The notes below the pieces were generated by a model that was not told the origin of the DNA, did not search any database, and saw nothing but the letters and a program-made list of their open reading frames with translations. Shown in pieces: positions 42,833-52,130 of a DNA stretch of 64,000 bases. The stretch comes from VXRN01 sp965249365 (GTDB lineage Bacteria; Chloroflexota; Dehalococcoidia; Lucifugimonadales; UBA1123), in NCBI GenBank assembly GCA_965249365.1, contig OZ252229.1, positions 1,736,001-1,800,000 of the forward strand, written 5' to 3'. The translations under genes were made by a program, and so were the position numbers. The first letter of the stretch is position 1. The number at the start of each line of letters is the position of its first letter.

Positions 42833-43636
42833 TTGGTTTCCAAAGCGCCCACGACCCTCCTTGAGACCATCGGCGTCTACGTCGGTACGCTCAAGGGAGA
42901 CAACCCGGAGACGCATAAGGAATTGCAGCGGTTCGTCAGCTGGTTCAACGCAAATCGAGTACTCACCGACATCTCCCCATCGGCGATTGGTGACTACGCC
43001 GACAGCGTTGCAGGGACAGGAACGACCCCCCAGGCGGCCGAAAGGCTCCAGGAGGTAAGAAAATTCCTGTCCTTTGCGCGTAAGAAGGGGATCATCGAGG
43101 TCAACCTCGCCCAGCACGTCAGGTCCCGAAAGGCGAGGACGCGGCAGGGAAGGACGGTGCTCCAGGAGGAGCAGCAGATCGAACTGACCGCCGAAGGGCA
43201 CGATCAACTCACGCGTGAGCTCGAGTCCCTCAAGTCCCAGAGAGCGCCGCTTGCGGTGGAGATCCAGCGCGCCGCCGCCGACAAGGACGTCCGCGAAAAC
43301 GCCCCACTGGAAGCCGCAAGGGAAGAGCTCGGTCGCGTCGAGTCTCGAATTCGGGACATCGAGGCCATCCTGAATAGCGCCGTCGTAATAGACGCCAGCG
43401 ATCCGAGCCGATCTCTGACCGTCAAGCTGGGCACAGTCGTCGTCGTGCAGGACGTGTCGTCCGGACGCAAGTCCACCTACACCGTCGTCAGCGGCCCAGA
43501 GGCGAACCCGCTCGAGTACAAGATCTCCGATGTCTCGCCCATTGGTAGGGCGCTTCTCGGCAGAGCGTCAGGCCACGAGGTCGCCGCGGATACCCCCCGC
43601 GGGACGATGAAGTACAAGATCCTCAAGATTTCCTGA
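42833..43636 (+). CDS. greA: GreA/GreB-type transcript cleavage factor with N-terminal recombinase-like domain
   Basis: About 267 residues. The C-terminal 160 residues are GreA: a coiled coil (TAEGHDQLTRELESLKSQRA, AADKDVRENAPLEAAREELG with the acidic tip Asp/Glu at DxRENAP) and the FKBP-like part (TVKLGTVVVVQD, YKISDVSPIGRALLGRASG). It rescues backtracked RNA polymerase. The first ~95 residues (TLLETIGVYVGTLKGD, LQRFVSWFNANRVLTDIS, AAERLQEVRKFLSFARKKGI, NLAQH) look like the SAM-like core-binding domain of tyrosine recombinases, absent from standard 158-residue GreA. The TTG at 42833 is used because it follows GGGGGTGAT and the promoter; 42800 is the other option. Confidence 0.85.
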   Translation: MVSKAPTTLLETIGVYVGTLKGDNPETHKELQRFVSWFNANRVLTDISPSAIGDYADSVAGTGTTPQAAERLQEVRKFLSFARKKGIIEVNLAQHVRSRKARTRQGRTVLQEEQQIELTAEGHDQLTRELESLKSQRAPLAVEIQRAAADKDVRENAPLEAAREELGRVESRIRDIEAILNSAVVIDASDPSRSLTVKLGTVVVVQDVSSGRKSTYTVVSGPEANPLEYKISDVSPIGRALLGRASGHEVAADTPRGTMKYKILKIS

Positions 43637-43665
43637 TCGCCGTCCAGAACTCAGACATCGAAAAG

Positions 43666-43692
43666 GGCCGCGTCAAGCGGCCTCTTTCTTTT
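43666..43692 (+). terminator. Intrinsic terminator of greA
   Basis: GGCCGC/GCGGCC stem around GTCAA, followed by TCTTTCTTTT, 30 bp after the greA stop. Confidence 0.85.
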
Positions 43693-43862
43693 CTGGGACA
43701 ATGATTTCCGGGTCTGAATCGACACGTACGCCCACTCTGCAGATCATGGAACACAGATCCTCAACTGGCTGGATGCGTTGAATTATTCGAATGGAGAGCA
43801 GAGCGGTTGATGGTTGGTTACATCCATCGTGCAACCAGCTTAACCCCTGGTCCGTCTAACCC
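43693..43862. other. Convergent spacer
   Basis: No gene or recognised element. Confidence 0.4.
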
Positions 43863-44723
43863 TTAGGGCGCAAGCGCTCGCGCAAGCGAAATCCGGTCTT
43901 CCCGGTCATCACTCGGAGCCGTGGCCGCACGCGCGAACATCCATAGTTGGACGCGCTCATGGTCCACCTCGAGAAGATCGGAGAACCGCCGGACCGTCCC
44001 GATTGGGTCCGAACGCACCCTCGTTTCGCAGTTGAACAGATGTTGCGTCGCGTCGTAGGCGGGATCGCCGACGAATGGCTTGGGATCGATCACCAGCCAC
44101 GGCTCCCGCTGCGCGCGAAGGACGTTGCCCGCATGGAGGTCGGTCGCGAGCAGCACCTCTGTAGTGGCGGTGCGCGGCAGCTCTTCCATCAGACTGAGGC
44201 CCTCGCGGACGAGCCCGACGTCGGGCCACCGTCCGCGTTCGGCCAATGTCTCGTCGATCCAGTGCGCCGTCATCGTGGACAGCGGGCGAAAGGGGTGCGG
44301 CGGGGGAGGGGTGCGCCAGAGACGCCTCAGCAGTCCGGCGATCACGACGTCCTGCTCAGGCTCGGGTAGTGTTCGTAGCGTCGTGCCGGGATCGCAGCGC
44401 TCGATGAGCATCGCGTTTAGATCATCGTCTGCTTCCAGGATTCTGACCGTCGGGTCTCCATCCCAGAATCGGAGACCCTGAAGCTCGTGCTCTGCCTCCA
44501 TATGGGGCATGCCTAGCTTCAGCACGGCGGATGAACCGTCGGCGCGAGTTGCGGGCGCCACCCACGCAGCGCTAACCTCCTCTGTGTCGAACGGTCGACC
44601 CAGCCGGAGCGACCACCTCTCCTCTAGTTGTCGGACGACGTCTGGCAGCCGGCCGAGCCAAGCCATCCATTCAGGACTTTTGAGGCAGGAGTTTGCGAGT
44701 CGACTGGGGATATTCAGCTTCAT
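43863..44723 (-). CDS. Aminoglycoside/hydroxyurea-type phosphotransferase (APH(6)-like kinase)
   Basis: A 286-residue kinase-fold protein. It has SSAVLKLGMPHMEAEHELQG with the ATP-binding Lys, MLIERCDPGTTLRTLPEPEQ as hinge, the catalytic loop LLATDLHAGNVLRAQREPWL and the metal-binding IDPKPFVGDPAYDATQHLFN. This pattern fits the streptomycin 6-kinase/hydroxyurea family rather than APH(3'). Chromosomal members often phosphorylate unknown small molecules, so a resistance role is not assured. It stands alone, convergent with greA and divergent from the FAD/Fe-S oxidase gene. Confidence 0.85.
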   Translation of the reverse strand: MKLNIPSRLANSCLKSPEWMAWLGRLPDVVRQLEERWSLRLGRPFDTEEVSAAWVAPATRADGSSAVLKLGMPHMEAEHELQGLRFWDGDPTVRILEADDDLNAMLIERCDPGTTLRTLPEPEQDVVIAGLLRRLWRTPPPPHPFRPLSTMTAHWIDETLAERGRWPDVGLVREGLSLMEELPRTATTEVLLATDLHAGNVLRAQREPWLVIDPKPFVGDPAYDATQHLFNCETRVRSDPIGTVRRFSDLLEVDHERVQLWMFARAATAPSDDREDRISLARALAP

Positions 44724-45003
44724 GTGGCCGCTCTCGATACTGCAGTTAACGAGACGACGGCGGCACCTCTCTCTACTATCTCGAGTCCGATCACTCCCGC
44801 TGTATCGGAGCAGTCAAGTGAGATCGATAGTGTGGGTTCACGGAGATCCACCGACGGCTACACGGACCCAACCTCGGACCCAACCCACACCCTAACTCCT
44901 ATTTCCTATCTCCTCGCGCCCGAAGGGTGCCTCTCGACCCGGTTCATGTATCATACTCCGGGGCGCCGACACCCTAGTTTTGGTCGGCGCCGAGAGGGCG
45001 TGA

Positions 45004-47907
45004 ATGACTGCCGCCGTGAGTGAGCCCGACACCAGGGAGATGGTTGAAGACCTCCGGAAGCTCGTCTCCGGCGAGGTTAGGTTCGACAAGATGAGCCGGG
45101 TGCTCTACTCCGCCGACGCCTCGCTCTACGAGATCGAGCCCATCGGCGTCGTGATACCACGAAGGGCCGAAGACGTTATAGCGGTCGTCGAGACCGCCGC
45201 GAAGTACGGTGTCTCCGTTCTCCCAAGAGGAGGCGGAACCAGTCTCGCGGGACAGACCGTCGGCCACTCGATCGTCGTGGACTTCTCCAAGTACATGCTT
45301 GACATCGTCGAGGTGAACGAGGAGGAGCGGTGGGTCCAAACCCAGCCGGGGATCGTGCTGGACGTCCTGAACCATCGACTGCGGGACACGGGACTCCTAT
45401 TTGCGCCCGATCCATCCACGTCCAACCGAGGCAACGTCGGCGGCGCCCTCGGAAACAACTCCTGCGGCGCCCACTCGATCATGTGGGGCAAGACCGTGGA
45501 CAACGTCCACGAGCTTGACGTGATTCTATCCAATGGCCAGACGGCCAGGTTCGGTGACCTCGACGGCGCCCAGCTCGAAGCGAAGATGCGGTCGGAAGGC
45601 CTCGAGGGGGACATCTACCGCAGGCTGTTCGAGATCGGCGAGTCCAATCGCGACGAGGTGATCGCGAGATATCCCAAGATACAGCGCAGGGTGTCGGGCT
45701 ACAACCTCGACGAGTTCGTCGGAGGGATGGGCTTCAACATGGCCCGCTTCGTGGTCGGCTCCGAAGGCACCCTGGTCACCATCACAGAGGCCAAACTGAA
45801 CCTGGTGGAGAGACCCAAAGTGACGGGGCTCGGCGTCCTTCACTGTAACGACCTGATCGAGTCGATGGATGCGACGATCGTCGCGCTGGAGCTTCAGCCC
45901 GCGGCGGTCGAGCTGATCGGATCGATGATCATCCGTCAGGCGAAGTCGAACCTCGTCTACGCCCGGATCACCGACTTCATCGACGGAGATCCAGAGGCGC
46001 TGCTCGCCATCGAGGTCGCCGGCGATACCGAGGGCGAGGTCCGGTCGAAGATGGACCACCTCGGCCACACCTTCAGCGCCAAAGGCCTCGGCTATACGTT
46101 CCTGAAGCTGATGCGGCCCGAGGACCAGGAGAAGGTCTGGGACGTCCGCAAGGCCGGGCTGGGGCTGATGATGAACGTGCCCGGCGACGCCAAGCCGCTC
46201 CCGTTCGTCGAGGACTGCGCCGTCGCGCCAGAGCACCTGCCGGACTTCGTTCGAAAGTTCGACGAGATCGTGACCTCCAACGGGACGCAGGCCGGCTACT
46301 ACGGTCATGCCAGCGTCGGCTGCCTCCACATCCGCCCGCTCATCAACCTCAAGGAGCAGGAGGGCATGGACCGGATGGTCTCGATCGCCGAGGAAGTTGG
46401 TGACCTCGTCTTGGAGTACGGCGGATCGATGAGCGGCGAGCACGGAGACGGGCTCGTCCGAAGCTGGTTCAATCGCAAGATGTTCGGCGACCAGCTTTAC
46501 AGCGCCTTTCGCGACGTGAAGCTGGCGTTCGACCCCAACGGGATCATGAATCCGGGGAAGATCGTCGACGCCCAGCCGATGACCGAGAACCTGCGGATCG
46601 ATCCCCAGTACAACCCGATAGAGTTGAACACCGGATTTGCCTTCGCGGAGGAAGGGAGCTTCGCCCACGGGATCGAAATGTGCAACGGCCAGGGCGCCTG
46701 CCGCAAGACGCTCGGAGGGACGATGTGCCCGTCGTTCATGGCGACGCGTGAGGAGGAGCACTCGACACGGGGCCGCGCCAACGCCCTGAGGGCGGCCATG
46801 TCGGGCGCGCTGCCGGCGAAGTCGCTCAGCGACAAGAGGCTCTACGACGTCCTCGACCTCTGTCTGGAGTGCAAAGGGTGCGCCGCGGAGTGCCCGTCGA
46901 ACGTGGACATGGCCAAGCTCAAATACGAGTTCCTGAACCAGTACCACAGGGCCAACGGCTTCCCGCTAAGAAACCAGTTCTTCGGGAACATCGCGGCGTT
47001 CAGCCGCCTGGGATCGTTCTTCGCGCCGCTGTCCAACTGGATTAACGCGCTGCCCCCGGTACGTCGGCTAATGGAGGACCAGATCGGGATCGATCGCAGA
47101 CGCCGCCTGCCCCCGTTCGCGACCCAGACGTTTACCCAGTGGTTCAAGACACGCGGGAGGTCTCCCCGATCAGCCGCCCGGCTCGGGAAGGTCGCTCTCT
47201 TTCCGGACACCTTCACCAACTACAACCATCCTGAGCTAGGCCGCGCCGCCGTCCTTGTGGTGGAGGCCCTTGGATACCAGGTGATCGTGCCTGAGGTGAA
47301 GTGCTGCGGCCGTCCGATGCTCTCCAAGGGGATGATGGACAAGGCCAGGGACAACGCTCGGTTCAACGTGGAGCAGCTGTTCGACCTCGTCGACTCCGGG
47401 GTGAAGCTCGTCGGCATCGAGCCGAGCTGCATCCTGAGCTTCGCGGACGACTACACCGACCTGCGAGGCGTGGACCGACAGAAGGCGCAGGCGATCGCCG
47501 AGAACACCATGCTGGTCGAGCAGTTCGTCGAGCACGCGCTCGGCGAGGGCGCGGAGCTGCACCTCGACGGCTCACTACTCCCCGACACCGTCATGCTGCA
47601 CGGCCACTGTCACCAGAAGGCCCTCGTCGGGACCGGTTCCGCGATGAGCGTGCTCAGGTCGATCCCGGACTGCGAGACGGTCGAGATCAGGTCGGGGTGC
47701 TGCGGGATGGCGGGAAGTTTCGGATTCGAGACCGAGCACTACGACATCTCCATGCAGATCGGCGAGATGGCCCTGTTCCCGGCGATCCGGGAGCAGGACG
47801 GCGAGTTCGTCGTCGTTGCCGAGGGCGTCTCGTGCCGGCAGCAGATCGCCCACGGCACGGGAAAACGCGCGCTACATCTGGTCGAGGTACTGGCCGCCGC
47901 GCTGTAG
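45004..47907 (+). CDS. FAD-linked oxidase fused to Fe-S/CCG domains (D-lactate/glycolate dehydrogenase type)
   Basis: A 967-residue fusion. Residues ~40-215 bind FAD (VLPRGGGTSLAGQTVG, STSNRGNVGGALGNNSCGAH), ~280-520 form the FAD-oxidase C domain (GYYGHASVGCLHIRPLINLK, SMSGEHGDGLVRSWFNRKMF). Two Cys clusters for 4Fe-4S centres follow: CNGQGACRKTLGGTMCPSFM and CLECKGCAAECPSNVDM. Two CCG domains (VPEVKCCGRPMLSKGMMD, IRSGCCGMAGSFGFETEH) end the protein. Such enzymes oxidise D-2-hydroxyacids and pass electrons to the quinone pool. The ATG at 45004 follows GAGAGGG. It is alone on its strand. Confidence 0.92.
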   Translation: MTAAVSEPDTREMVEDLRKLVSGEVRFDKMSRVLYSADASLYEIEPIGVVIPRRAEDVIAVVETAAKYGVSVLPRGGGTSLAGQTVGHSIVVDFSKYMLDIVEVNEEERWVQTQPGIVLDVLNHRLRDTGLLFAPDPSTSNRGNVGGALGNNSCGAHSIMWGKTVDNVHELDVILSNGQTARFGDLDGAQLEAKMRSEGLEGDIYRRLFEIGESNRDEVIARYPKIQRRVSGYNLDEFVGGMGFNMARFVVGSEGTLVTITEAKLNLVERPKVTGLGVLHCNDLIESMDATIVALELQPAAVELIGSMIIRQAKSNLVYARITDFIDGDPEALLAIEVAGDTEGEVRSKMDHLGHTFSAKGLGYTFLKLMRPEDQEKVWDVRKAGLGLMMNVPGDAKPLPFVEDCAVAPEHLPDFVRKFDEIVTSNGTQAGYYGHASVGCLHIRPLINLKEQEGMDRMVSIAEEVGDLVLEYGGSMSGEHGDGLVRSWFNRKMFGDQLYSAFRDVKLAFDPNGIMNPGKIVDAQPMTENLRIDPQYNPIELNTGFAFAEEGSFAHGIEMCNGQGACRKTLGGTMCPSFMATREEEHSTRGRANALRAAMSGALPAKSLSDKRLYDVLDLCLECKGCAAECPSNVDMAKLKYEFLNQYHRANGFPLRNQFFGNIAAFSRLGSFFAPLSNWINALPPVRRLMEDQIGIDRRRRLPPFATQTFTQWFKTRGRSPRSAARLGKVALFPDTFTNYNHPELGRAAVLVVEALGYQVIVPEVKCCGRPMLSKGMMDKARDNARFNVEQLFDLVDSGVKLVGIEPSCILSFADDYTDLRGVDRQKAQAIAENTMLVEQFVEHALGEGAELHLDGSLLPDTVMLHGHCHQKALVGTGSAMSVLRSIPDCETVEIRSGCCGMAGSFGFETEHYDISMQIGEMALFPAIREQDGEFVVVAEGVSCRQQIAHGTGKRALHLVEVLAAAL

Positions 47908-47924
47908 CGTGTATCATTAGCCCC

Positions 47925-48215
47925 ATCTCCCGTGACCGGAGAGGGTGATCCCCGCCCCCGCTCCCATGCGGGCAAGATGCCCGCGCTCCCAGTTCTCGTT
48001 CGTGCTGAGCGTGTCGAAGGACGAAGCTGCGTTCCCAGTCTCCGTTCGTGCTGAGCTAGACGAAGGGCGAAGCTGCGCTCCCGGTCCTCGTTCGTGCTGA
48101 GCTAGACGAAGGGCGAAGCTGCGCTCCCGGTCCTCGTTCGTGCTGAGCTAGACGAAGGGCGAAGCTGCGCTCCCGGTCCTCGTTCGTGCTGAGCTAGACG
48201 AAGGGCGAAGCCGGC
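47925..48215. repeat. 46-bp tandem repeat array
   Basis: After one hairpin unit (ATGCGGGCAAGATGCCCGC) come five copies of a 46-bp unit beginning CGTTCGTGCTGAGC and containing GAAGGGCGAAGCTGCGCTCC. The first copy has the GTGTCGAAGGACGAAG form seen in single palindromic repeats; later ones read CTAGACGAAGGGCGAAG, showing homogenised amplification. It ends at the stop of the next gene. Confidence 0.85.
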
Positions 48216-48216
48216 G

Positions 48217-49815
48217 TCACGGATCGAGCAGGACTCCGGGATTGAGGATCCCGTTGGGGTCCAGCGACCTCTTGGCCGCCCGAAGCGCCGTCGCGAATGG
48301 CTCAGGACGCTCCAGGTCGTACCAGGGCCGGTGCAGCCGTCCAACCGCGTGGTGGTGCGTGATCGTCCCGCCCGCCCCGACGATCGCGTCGGAGGCAGCC
48401 TTCTTAATAGCCGCCTGCTGTCCCTCGTAGTCACCGCTCCGGTACACGCCGGCGTAGGTGTAGTATGGCGCCGGGCCGTCGGTGTATACGTGGGTGAACC
48501 GGCAGTTCAGCGTCCCTCCGCCGCAGACCTCCTGCAATTCCCGACGGACGCCCTCTCGAACGCTTGCGTCCAGATCTGGCCACCGGTCCCAGGTCACCGC
48601 AGTCTCGAACGTCCCAGTTACAAGTCCGAGTCCGGCGGTCAACCCGGAGTCGACGTTGATGAACGCATTTCTCCACGCGCCGATCGCTCCGCTCCGGCCC
48701 GTCGGACGTCCGGAGCCGTCGTCGATCTCGATCTGGTTGTCATCAACTGACCCGCCCGCCTTCCGAGACATCTCGACAGCGGTCCGGATGCTCCAGTCCT
48801 GCGGCAGCTCCGCCGACTCGAAACCGATGATAAGGAGAGCCTGTTCGCCGTCCATCCCGGCTGCATCCTGAGCCAGTTCGGGATCCAGAATCCGCAGGTT
48901 TGCCGGCCAGAGTTTCGCCTGGACGATGTTGCGGGCCGCCGTGTAGGTGCTCTCCCATGTTGGGAACGTCACGCCTGCGGTCGCCCTGAAGCGAGGACGC
49001 GCCTGGATACGCATCCAGGCCTCGGTGATGATTCCTAGGATGCCCTCGCTGCCAATCGCCAGCCGATTCGGGTCCGGGCCCGCCCCTCCGCCGGGCAGAC
49101 GCCTGCTGTCCCACCATCCTGAGGGGGTGAGCATCCTGACAGACTCGACGAACTCGTCGATGTGCGTCTGGTTCGTTGCGTAGTGGCCCGCCGAACGCGT
49201 CGCGATCCACCCGCCCAGCGTCGAACCGGTGAAGCTCTGAGGGAAGTGGCGAAGTGTGAAGCCGCCCGGACGTAGCTGGTTTTCGAGGTGCGGCCCGTAG
49301 GCGCCTGCTTCGATGCGCGCCGCACGTGAGACGTCGTCGATCTCCAGGACCCGGTCGAACTCGTCCATGTCCACGGTGACGATCCCGTCCGCCTCCGGCG
49401 GCGTGACGCCGCCGACCACCGACGAGCCACCTCCGAACGGGATGACGACGTGCCCCTCGGCGTCGCACCACTCGAGCACGCGCTCCAGCTCAGTCTCAGA
49501 CCGCGGGTGGGCTACGACGTCTGGAGGGTTCGGGAAGCGGCCCAGCGCGGCCGGCTCCTGGTCGTTCGCGGAGTACGAGTGCAACGCGCGTTCGTAGTTG
49601 TCGGTGCGGCAGAACTCGACGACCGAGTCGGGGATCGCAACACGGGGTCGTCTCAAGTTCAGGTCGGCGACCTGTGGAACCGGCGGGGCGACGATCTCGG
49701 CGCCGGACCGTCGCGAGAGCTCCGCGGCGTACACTGCGCGCTCCGCGTCAGTCGGCTCCTCAGTTTCGAGTCCATAGGTCCAGAAGCTGCGTCGTGGTCT
49801 CGAAGTTGCCACCAT
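48217..49815 (-). CDS. FAD-binding oxidase, alkyl-DHAP synthase-like
   Basis: A 532-residue VAO-type flavoprotein. The FAD phosphate loop is VIPFGGGSSVVGGVTPPEA, then RPGGFTLRHFPQSFTGSTLG and GSEGILGIITEAWMRI. Near the C-terminus TITHHHAVGRLHRPWY carries the triple-His motif known from alkyldihydroxyacetonephosphate synthases, and the end is RSLDPNGILNPGVLLDP. In eukaryotes that enzyme makes ether lipids; bacterial homologues are often simple oxidases, so the product is open. The ATG at 49815 gives MVATSRPRRSFWTYGLE, the usual N-terminal pattern (RRSFWxYGL) of this group. Confidence 0.88.
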   Translation of the reverse strand: MVATSRPRRSFWTYGLETEEPTDAERAVYAAELSRRSGAEIVAPPVPQVADLNLRRPRVAIPDSVVEFCRTDNYERALHSYSANDQEPAALGRFPNPPDVVAHPRSETELERVLEWCDAEGHVVIPFGGGSSVVGGVTPPEADGIVTVDMDEFDRVLEIDDVSRAARIEAGAYGPHLENQLRPGGFTLRHFPQSFTGSTLGGWIATRSAGHYATNQTHIDEFVESVRMLTPSGWWDSRRLPGGGAGPDPNRLAIGSEGILGIITEAWMRIQARPRFRATAGVTFPTWESTYTAARNIVQAKLWPANLRILDPELAQDAAGMDGEQALLIIGFESAELPQDWSIRTAVEMSRKAGGSVDDNQIEIDDGSGRPTGRSGAIGAWRNAFINVDSGLTAGLGLVTGTFETAVTWDRWPDLDASVREGVRRELQEVCGGGTLNCRFTHVYTDGPAPYYTYAGVYRSGDYEGQQAAIKKAASDAIVGAGGTITHHHAVGRLHRPWYDLERPEPFATALRAAKRSLDPNGILNPGVLLDP

Positions 49816-49889
49816 AGAACCTGCCGGGTTTGAAGTCGCGGGAATGGTAGCCTGACCTCTCGCCGTGAGCAAGAACCTGTCAGGTGAGG

Positions 49890-51125
49890 CTAGCGGGTCG
49901 CCCTGATCCCGATCGCCACTGGGATGGCAGCCAGAGCAATCGCTGAGCTGAGCAGGTAGGGCGCTCCCAGGTTAGTTGCCAACTCAGCCACGCTGCCCGA
50001 GAAGACCGCCCCGAGGAACACGCCGAGGGAATACGCAGCGTAGAAGATACCGTAGGCGGAGCCCCGACGCCGGCTGGGCGTGTGCTCGGCAACAGCGGCG
50101 GACAGAGTGGGAAACAGCAGCCCGAAACCGACACCGAAGGTCACCATCGCGCCCAGCGTTCCTGGCGTGATCCAGCTGTAGGCCGTCAGGAGCATGGCCT
50201 CGGGCTGCTCGACGTGGGGGATTCCCCGGTAAAACACCGCGAGTGTCAGGGTGCTGATCCCCAGTAGGCCAAGACCAATCGCCACTGTGGTCGACCGAGA
50301 GACTCGGTCGAAGCCCCGCAGCGCGGGTATCGCCATGACCGCTGCGGCGACGAGAGAGAATGTGGCGAAAGCGGCCCCGGCCACTCTCGACGAGCCACCC
50401 GCGATCTCTATTGCGACCGGTAGCTCACCGACAAGCGCCCCTATGCAGTAGGTCATCGCCAGGACGGCAATGGAGACTCGGATGAGGACGCCCTCCCCGA
50501 GTCGGGAAGGAACGGGTTGAATCTGATTCGCTACGTCCAACTTCGGGGTCGGGAGGTCGGGAACTCGGAGCAAGAACACCACGCCTGCTAGCAACATCAG
50601 GGCCCCGCTCGTCGTGAATACAGCCTGGAAGCCCGCTGAATCCAGGATGATCCCAGAGACCGGGGGCCCTACGACCGCCGCGATTGAAATCAACGCTCCG
50701 GTCACGCCCATGGACCGCGTCTGTTCACCTCGTGTGCGGTCCCCCAGCAACGCGAACGCGCCCGGAGCCAGCACGCCCGCGAAAAGACCGTGGAACGCCC
50801 TGAGGACGAGTAGCTGCGGCCAGGATTCGACGAAGCCGTACAGGAATAGGGCCCCGGCCGTCAGTAGCATCCCTAGCGCGACCAGCCACTTTCGATTGAG
50901 CCGGTCCAACATGAGTCCGGCGCAGACGTTGCCGACGAGATTCGCGGCCGAGTACGTACCGACGATCGCCCCGCCCATTGCCGCAGTTGCACCGAGAGCC
51001 TGAGCATACGTCGCAACCACCGGGAGCTGCATGAAGAGGTCGAGAAACGCGACCAGCACGACCAACCGTATGGTCCACGTGACCATCGGAGTGATCGTCG
51101 GGTTTCTCACTGAGGTGGACGTCAA
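49890..51125 (-). CDS. Major facilitator superfamily transporter
   Basis: A 411-residue MFS protein with 12 predicted helices. The inter-helix 2/3 motif appears as GLMLDRLNRKWLVALGMLLT, motif in helix 5 as ALISIAAVVGPPVSGIILDS (the antiporter-type GPPxxG), and a repeat of motif A as AEHTPSRRRGSAYGIFYAAY in the second half. That pattern is typical of drug and metabolite efflux. It begins with a TTG at 51125 (preceded by AGGAAG) unless an inner ATG at 51086 is used. It diverges from the ABC exporter operon. Confidence 0.9.
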   Translation of the reverse strand: MTSTSVRNPTITPMVTWTIRLVVLVAFLDLFMQLPVVATYAQALGATAAMGGAIVGTYSAANLVGNVCAGLMLDRLNRKWLVALGMLLTAGALFLYGFVESWPQLLVLRAFHGLFAGVLAPGAFALLGDRTRGEQTRSMGVTGALISIAAVVGPPVSGIILDSAGFQAVFTTSGALMLLAGVVFLLRVPDLPTPKLDVANQIQPVPSRLGEGVLIRVSIAVLAMTYCIGALVGELPVAIEIAGGSSRVAGAAFATFSLVAAAVMAIPALRGFDRVSRSTTVAIGLGLLGISTLTLAVFYRGIPHVEQPEAMLLTAYSWITPGTLGAMVTFGVGFGLLFPTLSAAVAEHTPSRRRGSAYGIFYAAYSLGVFLGAVFSGSVAELATNLGAPYLLSSAIALAAIPVAIGIRATR

Positions 51126-51215
51126 TATCTTCCTGCTCCCGGCCTGCGAATTGCGGCACCATATTCTAGAATATCGTACTTGTTCGTACCGTGTACTGTG
51201 ATCGCTTTCGCGCGG

Positions 51216-51221
51216 TATACT
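51216..51221 (+). promoter_or_regulatory. -10 box of the ABC exporter operon
   Basis: TATACT lies only six bases before the ATG at 51228. Transcription would begin at or next to the start codon, giving a leaderless mRNA. A 10-bp palindrome ATTCTAGAAT lies upstream at about 51163. Confidence 0.42.
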
Positions 51222-51227
51222 GGATTG

Positions 51228-52130
51228 ATGGCTACTCTCCTGGAGGCCTCAGGTCTCACCAAACGGTACGGCGGAATTGTCGCTCTCGACTCCGTGGACT
51301 TCGAGGTCAGAGAAGGAATTACTGGACTGCTTGGGCCGAACGGCGCAGGGAAAAGTACGGCTATCAAGCTCTTCCTGGGTCTGCTCAGACCTACAGCCGG
51401 ATCCGCCTTTGTGATGGGGGAGGAACCCTACTCAAACGTCGAGATTCGGGCCAGTTTGGGCTATATGCCCGAGCACGACTGCCTCCCCGGAAACATTACC
51501 GCTACGGAGCTCCTTGCCCACCTCGCACAGATCAGCGGTCTGCCGCCGGCGTCCGCTAGAACCCGGGCCGCCGACACCCTAAGGCACGTCGGTCTTGACG
51601 AGGAGCGATACCGGCCTATTGGCGAGTACTCGACTGGGATGGTGCAGCGCGTCAAGCTCGCGCAGGCTCTGGTCCACGATCCTACGGTCATCCTCCTCGA
51701 CGAGCCTACAGCAGGTCTCGATCCGGTTGGTCGCGAGGAGATGCTCGCGCTCATTCGCCGAACCGGGAGCGAGTTCGGAATCAGCATCGTTCTGTCCACA
51801 CACCTGATGGGCGACGTGGAGTCGACCTGCAACAGGATCGTCGTCCTGGAGGGTGGATCGGTGGTCGAGTCCGGCGAAGTCGCGGGCTTCACCGAGGAGA
51901 GCGAAACCGTCTACATAGAGGTGGACGGGGACGTCGAGGCTCTCGTGGCGGAGTTGACTGCCCGCGGACTGAACTCCTCGCTGGATGAACATCTCGTCGC
52001 CGTGCAGGAAGTGGGCGATCGGGAGTACGACCAGATTCGCGACGCGCTGGTGGGAGTTGGGGCGAGGCTCAGACGCCTGGGTCCCACGCGCCGCCGACTA
52101 TCAGAGATATTCAGGGACGCCGACGAGTGA
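51228..52130 (+). CDS. ABC transporter ATP-binding protein (exporter 1)
   Basis: A 300-residue ATPase. Walker A is GLLGPNGAGKSTAIKLFLG, signature YSTGMVQRVKLAQAL (here YSTGM in place of LSGGQ), Walker B VILLDEPTAGLDPVG and the switch STHLMGDVEST. The last 80 residues form the DUF4162-type regulatory tail (VYIEVDGDVEALVAELTARG). It drives the permease whose GTG start overlaps its stop. This type exports antibiotics, lipids or peptides. Confidence 0.93.
   Translation: MATLLEASGLTKRYGGIVALDSVDFEVREGITGLLGPNGAGKSTAIKLFLGLLRPTAGSAFVMGEEPYSNVEIRASLGYMPEHDCLPGNITATELLAHLAQISGLPPASARTRAADTLRHVGLDEERYRPIGEYSTGMVQRVKLAQALVHDPTVILLDEPTAGLDPVGREEMLALIRRTGSEFGISIVLSTHLMGDVESTCNRIVVLEGGSVVESGEVAGFTEESETVYIEVDGDVEALVAELTARGLNSSLDEHLVAVQEVGDREYDQIRDALVGVGARLRRLGPTRRRLSEIFRDADE

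Noticed and set aside
45526..46947. 473-codon frame antisense to the FAD/Fe-S oxidase
   Set aside because: Typical high-GC antisense shadow; the sense frame carries all catalytic and Cys motifs.
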